Part shown: positions 42,187 through 51,619 of the stretch, piece by piece
Layout: each line of letters opens with the position of its first letter
How positions within the stretch are numbered: the first letter of the stretch is position 1
Assembly (NCBI GenBank): GCA_946414885.1
Contig: CAMKQH010000007.1
Location: 1 to 64,000 of the forward strand
DNA: 64,000 nt
DNA from: an uncultured Lachnospiraceae bacterium
GTDB lineage: Bacteria; Bacillota; Clostridia; Lachnospirales; Lachnospiraceae
Direction of reading: 5' to 3'
Translations under genes and position numbers: made by a program
The notes under the pieces: generated by a model
What the model was told of the DNA's origin: nothing
Database searches by the model: none
The model's input: the letters and a program-made list of their open reading frames with translations, nothing else

Positions 42187-45069
42187 TCACGAGTCACCGG
42201 ATGCATCCCCGTGACTCGTTAAATAGTCCATTTGGGGTTCCGTGATGCAATCGGAATACAAGCCGCCAACTTCTTTTAGATAGCGCGCTGCCGCCTCGGG
42301 ATCGTCCACCGTGTGGAGATAGACCTTAAATTTCTTATCCTTGAGCTCTTCCCGTATTCTGGCAGTCCCTGCCCAAGTGTCCGCAGGCATCGTTAAGACC
42401 CCGATCCCTTTTTCCTCCATAAACTTTAGCATGGACGCACTGTCTTCCGGATACCCGGTATAATAGATTGTCAACAGATAATTCTCAAAGGGATAAACCG
42501 CATTCACTTCATCGTACATTTCCTGATAATAGAGCTGAACGATCACGCGGTCCAACACGCTTTCCCTGTGACTGTTTTTCGCCGTATCCACAAAGATCTG
42601 CATGTCTTTCGAAACGGTGGGACTGTACTTCGTATCGGTCACAAACCATACGTCAGGATACTCTTCCATGATGCCAAACCAGTCCTCAAGCGTGAGCGGC
42701 GTATACTTTCCGTAGATGGGCGCCGCCTTAAATTCCTTTGACGTGGGAACGGGCCGTGCGTCATCCGTCCATCCAAACGCTGCATCCTGGCCCAGACTGC
42801 TTTCCCAATCATGCCGCAGCACCATAACGCCGTCCGCCGCGATCTGGACGTCTGCCTCAAATACTCTCTGTCCCAATTGGTAATTGTACAGGAATGCTTC
42901 CAGCGAGTTCGTCATAACGTCTCCCTCACCCGTCATTCCCAGCGCATGCGTGACGGACGCGTATTCCTCATACCATTTCCCGCCCTTCTGGACTCCGCCC
43001 GTCTTTTCCGGACTTTTATCCCGATAGGATTTGGGTGTGAAGGTTTCTTCCGTAACCTTCGACGAAAACATTCCGTCATAAGCAAACGTCCAATAATCCC
43101 TTAACGCCTGCAGATCATTCTTCTTGAGATCGTCATGCTTTATTCCGCCTGCGTCAGACAATTGTCTCGCAGATAAAATGGGATATTCCCTGCGAAGCTC
43201 AGATTGAAACATCCGGAATTGCGACAGCGGAAGTCCCAGTTCTTCCATGAGAATGCCGCCCAGATAGTTTGCGCTCACGTCACCCGGATGGAAGAAATCC
43301 GCATCGTAATTGGCCCAGATCAAGTAGGGAACACTGTATTTTAATTGCGTTTTACTCTCTTCAGGCAATTCCCTGCCTCCATAGATCGCAGAATAAAACT
43401 CATCTGAAAGCATGGCCTGATGATCTCCAAAAAAGCAGATCACGGTTGGCTCTTCCACCGTCTCAAAATATGCCAGCAATTCCCGCAGCGCGTCATCCGA
43501 CTGTCTTAACAAGCTCAAGTAGGATTCTTCCATGCAGTACTCATCTTTCACCTGGCTTTCCACGCCGCCTATGCTCAGGATCCTCTGCGGGCGCTTTGCA
43601 TCCCAGTAAGGAGAATGATTTTGAATGGTTACGTCAAACGCGAAGAGCGGCTTTGAAGCATCCCTGTTCTCATACCTGTAGATCAGTTCCTGATAATTGG
43701 AACGGTCCGAAACGTAATTCCCGACGTATTCCACCTCCGTTTCGAAGGTAAGCAGATCGACAAACTGATCAAATCCAAAATACTGATACACCCTGTCGCG
43801 GTCATAGGCATTCTTTACGTTGGGATGAATGGCCATGCTGGAATAACCAAGGGCTTCAAATTCAGAAACAAGGGAAGGCATTTCCCTGTCAACGCCGCTG
43901 GAATAAGGAATCATGGTATAGGGCAAAAACCTCATGGAATTCCCCGTCAACACTTCAAACTCACTGTTGACGGTCAGTCCCCCGAGAATTGACATATAGA
44001 GCTTTCCACGAATGGCATTTTCTGCCGAATAGAGGGAATCCAAAAACGGCATAATGGGTTCCTTGGTTTCAAAGTCGCCCAATACGCGCGGATCGCCAAA
44101 GGCCTCGTTCATGATCACAATAACGTTGGGTCTTTGATCACTTTCCTCCTTAAGGGGAACAAATTTCTCTTCCGCCGCTTTTCCAATCTGGAGAACGGTC
44201 TCCGCTGAATAATCCTTCGGGACTTCTATCTTATTGCAGCTATACTCTACAAACGGATAGAGCAAACACCCGTGCAGGGTATCCGTCCGGTAATACAGCC
44301 ACAGGCTGTCATCTATGCCGTGGTCCTTCAGGAAGGATGTCCCCATCAGAATGAAAAAGAAGGAAAAAACACAGACCGCGGACGCAATGCTTGCGATGAC
44401 GTGGACGAGCAACGCACGATATTTCGGATGCTTTGCTTGAATGCTTTTCCAATGAATGTCTAACTTGAGAATAAAGACGGTAAAGAAAATAAACCAGATC
44501 AAACTATAGATCAGTTCGCTGGAAGGCGTATAATCATAGTTGCCCATGACCATCGCGGCAGTATTGATCACGCGAAGGTCTTCAAAGCTGATCGCCTGTC
44601 CGCGAAAAGAGATCACGTAAAACTCGGCAATGGTCACGATAGTCAAAAACACGTTGCCGAGAGCGATTGCCAAGGGAATTCTCTGCGTAAACAGGAAGAA
44701 GAAAAGATAGATGACGTAGATCATCGCAACGCAAAGGAGCGTGGATTTCCGGTACAAAATGGTTACGTCCGTGATCGGAAATTCCATTCTTTGAAACAGC
44801 TTATACGGTACAATGATCAGATAAACGCCCAGTGCGATCCAGGCTGGCCAAACAGGCAGTTTTTTGCAGTTGACCAAAATGCCGCTTAACGCGGCGAACC
44901 CGCATCCCAACAGCAGATGCTTAAACCCGTTGGGCTTGAAATACAGAAAAACGCCAATCATCGAAAGGGAAAGCAGGATGCCAAGGATCAATCGCACCTT
45001 GCTTTTGACAAAGATCAATTGGGAGTATTTTTTTATGCACTTCATCAGAGAAGCATTTTCTTTCATCAC
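42187..45069 (-). CDS. Fusion of LTA synthase-like polymerase and glycerophosphodiester phosphodiesterase
   Basis: A 960-residue protein. The N-terminal part has five or so membrane helices (to about residue 250). An outside sulfatase/LtaS-fold domain follows, with metal ligands in IVIMNEAFGD and FFGDHQAML and the nucleophile Thr in LGGLTVNSEFEVLTG. From about residue 700 a GDPD domain follows: SVTHALGMTGEGD, NSLEAF, FEADVQIAADGVMVLRHDW. LtaS-type enzymes add glycerol phosphate to a polymer; GDPD enzymes cleave glycerophosphodiesters. One chain with both suggests making and trimming, or a different polymer. It is last in the envelope operon and overlaps the previous gene by ATGA. Confidence 0.88.
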   Translation of the reverse strand: MMKENASLMKCIKKYSQLIFVKSKVRLILGILLSLSMIGVFLYFKPNGFKHLLLGCGFAALSGILVNCKKLPVWPAWIALGVYLIIVPYKLFQRMEFPITDVTILYRKSTLLCVAMIYVIYLFFFLFTQRIPLAIALGNVFLTIVTIAEFYVISFRGQAISFEDLRVINTAAMVMGNYDYTPSSELIYSLIWFIFFTVFILKLDIHWKSIQAKHPKYRALLVHVIASIASAVCVFSFFFILMGTSFLKDHGIDDSLWLYYRTDTLHGCLLYPFVEYSCNKIEVPKDYSAETVLQIGKAAEEKFVPLKEESDQRPNVIVIMNEAFGDPRVLGDFETKEPIMPFLDSLYSAENAIRGKLYMSILGGLTVNSEFEVLTGNSMRFLPYTMIPYSSGVDREMPSLVSEFEALGYSSMAIHPNVKNAYDRDRVYQYFGFDQFVDLLTFETEVEYVGNYVSDRSNYQELIYRYENRDASKPLFAFDVTIQNHSPYWDAKRPQRILSIGGVESQVKDEYCMEESYLSLLRQSDDALRELLAYFETVEEPTVICFFGDHQAMLSDEFYSAIYGGRELPEESKTQLKYSVPYLIWANYDADFFHPGDVSANYLGGILMEELGLPLSQFRMFQSELRREYPILSARQLSDAGGIKHDDLKKNDLQALRDYWTFAYDGMFSSKVTEETFTPKSYRDKSPEKTGGVQKGGKWYEEYASVTHALGMTGEGDVMTNSLEAFLYNYQLGQRVFEADVQIAADGVMVLRHDWESSLGQDAAFGWTDDARPVPTSKEFKAAPIYGKYTPLTLEDWFGIMEEYPDVWFVTDTKYSPTVSKDMQIFVDTAKNSHRESVLDRVIVQLYYQEMYDEVNAVYPFENYLLTIYYTGYPEDSASMLKFMEEKGIGVLTMPADTWAGTARIREELKDKKFKVYLHTVDDPEAAARYLKEVGGLYSDCITEPQMDYLTSHGDASGDS

Positions 45070-46367
45070 TTATTTACTCCTGCGCCACGTTCATTTTCCA
45101 ATTTGCGAATTCTCGCATCCTTACGCACAAAGAACACCGTGCCGCTCATGGGAAAGACCCATTCGTTGGAGAGCGCGATGCTGTATACGCCATTCTCCTC
45201 TTCCAGCGTGTTATCATAGGAGGAGGCATCTCCCTTATTCAGGAAGGAATACATCTCCACGTCCATGGCATCCTCGTTGTAGCTGATGGAGATCTGAGGA
45301 TCCTTTGTCGGCTCCACCAGCGCCACCTCGATGATGCTGTCCCAGCGCTTTGGCATGTGGAAAATCAGCGATACGTCATGTTCCATGGCAGTTTGATCAT
45401 GCGCCACCTTGAAGGTAAAGAGCAGGCCGTAATCGCGGCCTTTGTAAGAGCCAACCTGCACGTCGTACAGTTCTCCCTTCGTGCGATCGATGGTGAGATG
45501 CGGGCGGAACATTCTATGTGCCAGGGCGAGCAGCTCTCCTTTATGATCCTGATCCTGTAATTCCTTGAAGATTGCCTTATCTTCCGCGTCAATGTCAAGG
45601 ATCTCGCGGAAAATGCAATTCTTAAACACTTCTCTCTCTTCTCCGTTTTTACTGCTGCGGAGAAAGGCATCCAAGCCGCCGTTGTCATAGATCAGACCGA
45701 TTTTGACAAACTCGCTGTTCATGTTATTTCCCTTGGGATCAAGGTATTTTACGGTATAATTCAGTTCTTCCTGCACGTAGAAATATGGATCACGGCTTGC
45801 GTCCGTCCGAAGGGACTGGAATGCCTGCGTGCGTTCCGTCTCCAGCACAAAGCGATAAGAAAACGCTGTCTTTATGCGGCAGTCCCCCGCCGTCAGATTA
45901 GATTTTTGTTTAAAGTCTTCCGGCGTGAGCAGATACGTCTCCAAATGATTCTCGATCATGTCCGCCGCGTCCTTGTCATTTACGATGGACCCAATAAATG
46001 CATTGACGAACACCTTTTTCTGATCATTCTCGTAAAGCTCCATGGCCTCAGGATGATACATGAGCGTGTCCAAAATCTGCTCCGAAATCTCGGAGGCATA
46101 GCTCTCTTTTGACATCCATTCATGCGCAATGTCGAATACCAGAAATGCCGCGAGCACGCCCATGAGATTCCCTACGGTATCCTTCAAAAGATCCATCAGC
46201 GACGCGTCCGGATCACTTAGGAACAAAAAAATCTCGCCGAAAACAATCAGTAGCAAAACGCCTACGTAAAGAAGAACGTAACCCAGCTTTTTATTCTGCT
46301 TGTTAATCTTCTTTTGCCGCTCGGAATCATGCGCATTCACGCGCTTATCATTTGCGGAATTGTCCAT
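45066..46367 (-). CDS. Unknown membrane protein of the envelope operon
   Basis: A 433-residue protein with a charged N-terminus (about 1-28), two membrane helices (about 29-51 and 63-85), and a large soluble domain of about 340 residues that I cannot assign. There is no lipobox and no recognised catalytic motif. The start is the ATG at 46367, after AAGGAGGAAATCGGAGG; it overlaps the VanX-like gene. It overlaps the LtaS-GDPD gene by ATGA, so the two are probably made together and may work together. Confidence 0.6.
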   Translation of the reverse strand: MDNSANDKRVNAHDSERQKKINKQNKKLGYVLLYVGVLLLIVFGEIFLFLSDPDASLMDLLKDTVGNLMGVLAAFLVFDIAHEWMSKESYASEISEQILDTLMYHPEAMELYENDQKKVFVNAFIGSIVNDKDAADMIENHLETYLLTPEDFKQKSNLTAGDCRIKTAFSYRFVLETERTQAFQSLRTDASRDPYFYVQEELNYTVKYLDPKGNNMNSEFVKIGLIYDNGGLDAFLRSSKNGEEREVFKNCIFREILDIDAEDKAIFKELQDQDHKGELLALAHRMFRPHLTIDRTKGELYDVQVGSYKGRDYGLLFTFKVAHDQTAMEHDVSLIFHMPKRWDSIIEVALVEPTKDPQISISYNEDAMDVEMYSFLNKGDASSYDNTLEEENGVYSIALSNEWVFPMSGTVFFVRKDARIRKLENERGAGVNK

Positions 46368-47073
46368 AACCTCCGATTTCCTCCTTTGTAAAAACGCCGC
46401 CGTAGATTGCACTCTTTCCCTTAAAATCTGCCCAGAACCTGTCGCCGTAATCAAAGTGCCACCACTCCGAAGGGAGATTCGTAAATCCCTCCTTCAGCAT
46501 CACGCGGCAAAGAAGTCTTCTGTTCTCGCGGATCGTCCGGAGCGGTTCCTTGTCCGCCTGTTCGAAAAAGTTCGTCTTTGTCTTTTCCGTAAAGGCATCA
46601 AAGGCGGTCCCCATGTCCAGTTCCTTCCCGCTTGCATCCAATATGGTCAGGTCCACGGCGCCACCCGTCGTATGTACCGGCGGCGTCTCCCTGTCCTCCA
46701 CGGGTTCTGACACAAACCCGCGGATCACGGCATCCCGCTCTGATTCCGAAACCTGATCCAAACCAAAGTCACGGATGATGTTCATGGAATAGGTCTCATA
46801 TAATTCTTGCTGCAAGGCAAAGGGTCTCCAGGCATCCCAGATCCGGAAGCGATACCCTGCGGGGAGCCTTTTGGCCGCGTGATAAAGCCTTTCAGCCACC
46901 TCCCTGCGCATCAGGCAGTTCTTTTCCGCATGCGTCATGCCCAGAACGGGATATTGCATCGCAACGTCTATTCTTTGATCCGAAACGATCTCAACAAAAT
47001 CGGATTTTTTGTCTTTTCCAAACATGTTTCCGACCCCCTGTTCCAACTTGATGCCTTTGTATTTTTGGTGCAT
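46348..47073 (-). CDS. D-alanyl-D-alanine dipeptidase (VanX/DdpX family)
   Basis: A 241-residue zinc dipeptidase without signal peptide. Zinc ligands and catalytic residues are in PPVHTTGGAVDLTI (H-x6-D) and in SEWWHFDYGDRFW (EWWH). The substrate-binding Arg is in FRIWDAWRPFALQ. It hydrolyses D-Ala-D-Ala in the cytoplasm or at the wall. It directly follows the D-Ala-D-Ala ligase gene. In vanA-type operons VanX removes D-Ala-D-Ala, but no VanH or lactate ligase is here. Peptidoglycan recycling or control of the dipeptide pool is more likely. Confidence 0.9.
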   Translation of the reverse strand: MHQKYKGIKLEQGVGNMFGKDKKSDFVEIVSDQRIDVAMQYPVLGMTHAEKNCLMRREVAERLYHAAKRLPAGYRFRIWDAWRPFALQQELYETYSMNIIRDFGLDQVSESERDAVIRGFVSEPVEDRETPPVHTTGGAVDLTILDASGKELDMGTAFDAFTEKTKTNFFEQADKEPLRTIRENRRLLCRVMLKEGFTNLPSEWWHFDYGDRFWADFKGKSAIYGGVFTKEEIGGYGQFRK

Positions 47074-47117
47074 CTGCGCTTACCTTTACGGCCGCGCGGC
47101 GCATCCTCATTTGCGTC

Positions 47118-48302
47118 TTACAGCTTCGCTCCGCCCTTGCTTCCGCCAAAGCTTGCGGAATTTAAGATATTGGTGTCAAAAGTAAAGGTCAGGGCCGAAT
47201 CGGTTCTTTGTCTCTTGAAGGCAAGCTGGATCATGCGGTCAAGCAGTTCCTTGTAAGGAATGCCGATGGGCTCCCAGAGATAAAAAGCAAGGGATCCGGG
47301 GATCGTGTTGATCTCGTTGAAATAAAGCTTTCCCGTATCCTCGTCGATCATGAAGTCAATTCTTGCAACGCCGTTACAGCCCAGTGCCTTGAAGGAACGG
47401 ACTGCAAGCTCGCGTACCTCTTCGCGCTGCTCGGGCGTAAGGTCTGCGGGAATTTTTCTTGCAACGCTTGCCATGCCCTTCGAACCGCTTCCCTTGGCAT
47501 TGCTAACGTACTTATCCTCATAACTCAGAATGTCCTTGGTGTGCAAGGGTTCTTCGCACTCCGAAGCAATGGCCTCGTTCTCATCGCCGAGCACGGAACA
47601 GTTGATCTCGCGAAGGTTGGAGATCGCATGCTCCACAAGGATCTTCGTGCTGTAACGGAAGGCATCGTCGATGGAATTAGCAAGTTCCACCCGCGTCTTT
47701 GCGATGCTGATGCCCACGGAGGAACCAAGGTTCACGGGCTTGATAATCACGGGATAACCGAACTTCTTTTCAATCTTGTCCATGAGGCCTTCCATGTCGG
47801 CATAATCAGCCAGGACGTAAAGTGCCGCGTCAAGGATCGGAACGTCATACTCCTTGAGGATGGTCTTCATGATGAACTTGTCCATGCCGACTGCAGATGC
47901 CGTAACGTCGCATCCAACAAACGGAACGCCAAGGGTCTTAAAGAATCCCTGCAGTGCGCCGTCCTCTACGTTTGTGCCATGCACCACCGGGAACACAATG
48001 TCAACGTCGATAGGCGTGTTCTTGCCGAATTTCTTGGGCGGATGCGGCACCAGCGAAACCTTGTCGTTCTCGTTCAGCATGATCACGCGCTGGGAATTTT
48101 TCAGCAGTTCGTCAATATTCTTATAGGACTCGATCTGACCGATCTTCTCGCCCACGTAGATTTCGTTTTTCTTCGTGAGATATACGGGGATCACGTCATA
48201 CTTCTCGGTATCCATGCTCAGGTACGCCTGAATGCCGGAGATGACGGAAACCTCATGCTCCACGCTCTTTCCACCAAACATCAATGCAACTCTTGTCTTC
48301 AT
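47118..48302 (-). CDS. ddl: D-alanine--D-alanine ligase
   Basis: A 394-residue ATP-grasp ligase. Motifs: ALMFGGKSVEHEVSVIS at the N-terminus, FVGCDVTASAVGMDKFI, PVIIKPVNLGSSVGIS, YEDKYVSNAKG in the omega-loop, and FNEINTIPGSLAFYLW at the end. The Tyr in the DKYVS segment is the position kept in D-Ala-D-Ala ligases and replaced in D-lactate ligases, so D-Ala-D-Ala is the likely product; D-Ser activity cannot be excluded. GGAGG precedes the ATG. It lies in the wall operon between the GNAT gene and the VanX-like gene. Confidence 0.92.
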   Translation of the reverse strand: MKTRVALMFGGKSVEHEVSVISGIQAYLSMDTEKYDVIPVYLTKKNEIYVGEKIGQIESYKNIDELLKNSQRVIMLNENDKVSLVPHPPKKFGKNTPIDVDIVFPVVHGTNVEDGALQGFFKTLGVPFVGCDVTASAVGMDKFIMKTILKEYDVPILDAALYVLADYADMEGLMDKIEKKFGYPVIIKPVNLGSSVGISIAKTRVELANSIDDAFRYSTKILVEHAISNLREINCSVLGDENEAIASECEEPLHTKDILSYEDKYVSNAKGSGSKGMASVARKIPADLTPEQREEVRELAVRSFKALGCNGVARIDFMIDEDTGKLYFNEINTIPGSLAFYLWEPIGIPYKELLDRMIQLAFKRQRTDSALTFTFDTNILNSASFGGSKGGAKL

Positions 48303-48336
48303 TTCTTACTTCCTCCATCTATGTCTCAAGTTTTAT

Positions 48337-48843
48337 TTATTTTAATTCTTTCACAAGACACAACGTTAATTCATCATCGTTTTTGCAAGCCTCGTTGTTT
48401 GCCAATACATGCTCCATGTAATAAAGCCCTTTTCCATCGGGAACATAACCTCGCAGAGCATAGAAGCGTTGCGCAGGGCCATAATCCGCATTTAGGCAAA
48501 CATCCAGATAAACCCTTCCATTCACTTGGCGCGCCTGCTCCTCAGCCAGATCCATAAGCCGCGTGGCAATCCCCTTGCGTCGATATTTTTCGAATACTAC
48601 CAAGTCACAGATCCCTGGCAGGCCTTGGTTCTTCATCGAGCCCCATTTGCACTGATAATACAGAAATACGTATCCCGCAAACTGATCACCATAAAGCGCC
48701 AGCAAGGCTGAACACTCATTCTTTTCTTGTGCGTCAAGTTGCCTGCGAAGATAATCAGCAAACACTTCCGTTTCGTCATTATCCGCTTTGCAAATGGCCG
48801 GAATGTCCGCATAGGTCATTTGTCGTATTTCAATCCCATTCAT
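48337..48843 (-). CDS. GNAT family N-acetyltransferase
   Basis: A 168-residue single-domain acetyltransferase. The acetyl-CoA loop is VFEKYRRKGIATRLMDLAEE, and ARQVNGRVYLDVCLNADYGP followed by RFYALRGY matches the C-terminal half. The acceptor is unknown. The start is taken at the ATG at 48843, with AGGG in front, and not the ATG six codons earlier that overlaps the metallophosphoesterase stop without a ribosome site. It is between that gene and ddl. Confidence 0.85.
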   Translation of the reverse strand: MNGIEIRQMTYADIPAICKADNDETEVFADYLRRQLDAQEKNECSALLALYGDQFAGYVFLYYQCKWGSMKNQGLPGICDLVVFEKYRRKGIATRLMDLAEEQARQVNGRVYLDVCLNADYGPAQRFYALRGYVPDGKGLYYMEHVLANNEACKNDDELTLCLVKELK

Positions 48844-48853
48844 TACTTGTTCC

Positions 48854-49756
48854 CTATCCATATATCTTTACGGTTTCACCTTCGTCCGTGAATGAAATGC
48901 TTACGGAACTGGCTTTCGGTTCTATGGAAACGCCGTTCCATGTGGGCTTTTCAAGGCCTAACTCCGCTGGCGTCACAGCCTCATATTCGGCCTGCATGCC
49001 CTCGATGCGAACCTGTAACGTTTCTATCGTCACCACGGCGCTGAGTGCCCTGTCGTAGGGCACGTAGCCGTAGAGATACGCATATTTTTCTTTTATCACG
49101 GGATCGTCATTGGGTACGCCAATCCAGGGTCCAAACGCCGAATTCATGGTGTAGTAGGGCACGTGATCCAACAGCTTAAAATCTTCGCCGTGGTCATGTC
49201 CGTTCATACACAGAAGAACCCGCTTGCCTTTGAATAACTCAAAAACCTCCTGCCGGTTCCAAACGGCACGATTGCGGAATTCGTTGGTCAGGCTGTGATG
49301 GGAAAAGATCACATACTTCATCCCGTCAGACAATTCCTTCTTCAGCCATGCCAGTTCCTCCCGGGGGATCAAGGGATATTTCACGTTCTCTCCCCTGGTT
49401 TCCGGGAAGGAAACCTCCTTGTCCCCACGCTTTTCATAGCAGGAATCCAAGAAGATAAATTTCACGCCGTCTTTCACGAAGGAATACCAGGGGCTCTCCA
49501 ATCCAAGGAAATTCATGGTATCCTTGAGGTTCACCTTCACGTCATGATTTCCAAGCACGTGGTAAACCGGCACGCCGGCATTACGAAATGCTTCAATGAC
49601 GTGGGCATACTGCGGAAACGGTGCGACGACGTCGCCGAGGGAAACAATGAATTCCACGTTCTCGTTCCTTGCCCTCGTCAGAATCTCCCGGATCCGCTCA
49701 TCGCCCTTTGTTGCGTAATCATAATGCAGGTCGCCAAAAACCAAAAATTTTACCAT
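48854..49756 (-). CDS. Calcineurin-like metallophosphoesterase
   Basis: A 300-residue protein with all the metal-binding motifs of the family: GDLHYDY, SLGDVV, LGNHDVK, FSHHSLT and MNGHDHGED. There is no signal peptide, so it acts in the cytoplasm. The C-terminal 80 residues form a beta-rich extension. The substrate is unknown; the position in a cell-wall operon suggests a phosphorylated precursor or lipid-linked compound. Confidence 0.85.
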   Translation of the reverse strand: MVKFLVFGDLHYDYATKGDERIREILTRARNENVEFIVSLGDVVAPFPQYAHVIEAFRNAGVPVYHVLGNHDVKVNLKDTMNFLGLESPWYSFVKDGVKFIFLDSCYEKRGDKEVSFPETRGENVKYPLIPREELAWLKKELSDGMKYVIFSHHSLTNEFRNRAVWNRQEVFELFKGKRVLLCMNGHDHGEDFKLLDHVPYYTMNSAFGPWIGVPNDDPVIKEKYAYLYGYVPYDRALSAVVTIETLQVRIEGMQAEYEAVTPAELGLEKPTWNGVSIEPKASSVSISFTDEGETVKIYG

Positions 49757-49836
49757 GAAACGTATTTCACTCCCTTTGTCTGCTGAGGGTATCCTTCAGA
49801 CCGTCTCATTTTCAAGAAGTTCTTTCCGGCAGTTAA

Positions 49837-51561
49837 CTAGTAGTTATCCGGCAGGTCATTTTCCAACAATATGAATTTATGCCCCTGACCTTTGATGGCA
49901 TAGGCGTAGGAAAGGGCATCCTCGAGTTTGTCAACGCAAACGCATTTGTCCTCAGGATAGTTCTTGCTAAGAACGCCTGCACGAATGGATTCACGGTTCT
50001 TCTTGCCGACGATCAGAATATAATCGCAGCAATCTGCCGCGTAAGTGCCGAATTTGAAGTTATATTCATCCTCTTTTGCGCCAAGCTCCACCATGCCCGG
50101 GGTGATGAGAATCCGGATGCCGTCAAACATGGCAAGGGTCTCCACGGCCGCCTTGGAGCCGACGGGATTGGAATTGTAGGCGTCATCAATGATGGTAACG
50201 TTGCCCTGCTCGCGCATCTGCATGCGATGTTCCACGGGCTGGATGCGGCGCACCGGAATCTTCAGTTCCTTGAGGGACATGCCAAACTTGTTGGCAACGG
50301 CAATGGCGCCAACCACGTTGATCACGTTGTGCGCTCCGATGAGCTTCATCTGGAAGCGCTCTTCCTCGCCGCTTGGCGTTACCACCGTGAACTCCGTCCC
50401 GAGCTGGGAAACCGTGACGTCCTTCGCCTGGTAGCCTGCTGCCCGCTCCGCTTCCGTTGCATGATGCACTGCACTGTTTTCCTTTTCCTTGCCAGCCGCA
50501 TCTGCCGCAGCGTCGGAATAATAGAAAATCTTATTCTGATAACCCACTGCCTGTTGCTGGATATACTCGTTGTCGCCGTTTAGGAAAAGCATGCCGTCCT
50601 CAGGGAGACAGTCCGCCAGCTCAAACTTCGTCTTCTGGATGTTCTCCATGCTGTGGAAGGTCTCCAGATGCTGCGGTCCCACGGAGGTGATCACGCCGTG
50701 ATGAGGATGCACAATGTCGGTATCCTCCTTAATGTCGCCAACGTGGCGTGCGCCCATCTCACAGATGAACAGCTCGTGGGTGGGCTTTAAGGATCCTCTG
50801 ATGGTCTTTACGATGCCCATGGGAGTGTTGTAGCTCTCCGGGGTCACCAGCACGTTATACTTGCCCTGCAGGAGCGTCTGCAGGTAGAACTTCACGCTCG
50901 TCTTTCCGTAGCTTCCCGTCACGCCAATGATCTGGAGCCCCGGAACGCTCTTTAGCTTCTTCTTTGCGTCATTGATATAATACTGATTCACCGCCTTTTC
51001 GATCGGACGGTTGATCACGTTCGAAATCAGGTTAAACACAAGCTGAAGGGAGATCAGGATCAGGAACGTCCCCGTAAGGAATCCCGGAAAGCCTTCCTGT
51101 GCGTTGTTGGAAAACAGATCCCAATGGATCTCAGAGAATCCGCCTGCCATGCAGACTGGCACGATCAGGCTAACCAAAAGAACAATGCCTGTGATGACTG
51201 CGATCGTGGTGATCATGCGCTTTACGCGGGGCGTGTAATTGAATTTGGATTTGGTGTTTAGGCGCTTCATGGCCCGATATACCAGGCGCACCAGAAGAAG
51301 CGTCAAGATGGCGAGAACGTCCGTGGTCCAAAGGGCGATGCCCCGTCCGATGCCATCGGGAAGAAGGCTTGCAAGGATCCGGAGGATTCCAAGGATTCCC
51401 GTAAAAACAAGGAGCCACTGCTGCCTTAGATTCTTTTTCAGCCACTTCGGGTGTTCATCGTTCTTGTACCCGTTTAGCTGGAACATGTGCATGTTGTATC
51501 GTAGCGCGTAACAATAGGCCGGAATGGCCAAGATTGCCGCAATGACGGTTCTAATGATCAT
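49837..51561 (-). CDS. Membrane-anchored MurF-like ligase
   Basis: A 574-residue protein. The N-terminal 195 residues hold about five hydrophobic segments. Then come the Mur ligase central domain (P-loop VTGSYGKTSVK, GARHVGDI, NGDNEYI) and the C-terminal domain with RRIQPVEHRMQMREQGNVTI and DDAYNSNP. These match MurF, which adds D-Ala-D-Ala to the UDP-MurNAc tripeptide. The usual MurF N-terminal UDP-binding domain is absent and replaced by membrane helices, so it may use a membrane-bound acceptor. Its presence with ddl supports handling of D-Ala-D-Ala. Confidence 0.85.
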   Translation of the reverse strand: MIIRTVIAAILAIPAYCYALRYNMHMFQLNGYKNDEHPKWLKKNLRQQWLLVFTGILGILRILASLLPDGIGRGIALWTTDVLAILTLLLVRLVYRAMKRLNTKSKFNYTPRVKRMITTIAVITGIVLLVSLIVPVCMAGGFSEIHWDLFSNNAQEGFPGFLTGTFLILISLQLVFNLISNVINRPIEKAVNQYYINDAKKKLKSVPGLQIIGVTGSYGKTSVKFYLQTLLQGKYNVLVTPESYNTPMGIVKTIRGSLKPTHELFICEMGARHVGDIKEDTDIVHPHHGVITSVGPQHLETFHSMENIQKTKFELADCLPEDGMLFLNGDNEYIQQQAVGYQNKIFYYSDAAADAAGKEKENSAVHHATEAERAAGYQAKDVTVSQLGTEFTVVTPSGEEERFQMKLIGAHNVINVVGAIAVANKFGMSLKELKIPVRRIQPVEHRMQMREQGNVTIIDDAYNSNPVGSKAAVETLAMFDGIRILITPGMVELGAKEDEYNFKFGTYAADCCDYILIVGKKNRESIRAGVLSKNYPEDKCVCVDKLEDALSYAYAIKGQGHKFILLENDLPDNY

Positions 51562-51619
51562 GATACCTCCTGGCGGGAATCTGCGAAAGTCCGCGCGTTC
51601 CCAGCCTTAGCTTTTGGCT

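Noticed and set aside
46348-48302. Vancomycin resistance cluster
   Set aside because: There is no vanH, no lactate or serine ligase signature that I can confirm, and no vanRS nearby; wall metabolism is the simpler reading.
47208-48557. Long plus-strand open frame of about 450 codons
   Set aside because: It lies antisense to the D-Ala-D-Ala ligase and GNAT genes, whose motifs are clear, and its protein looks like no family.
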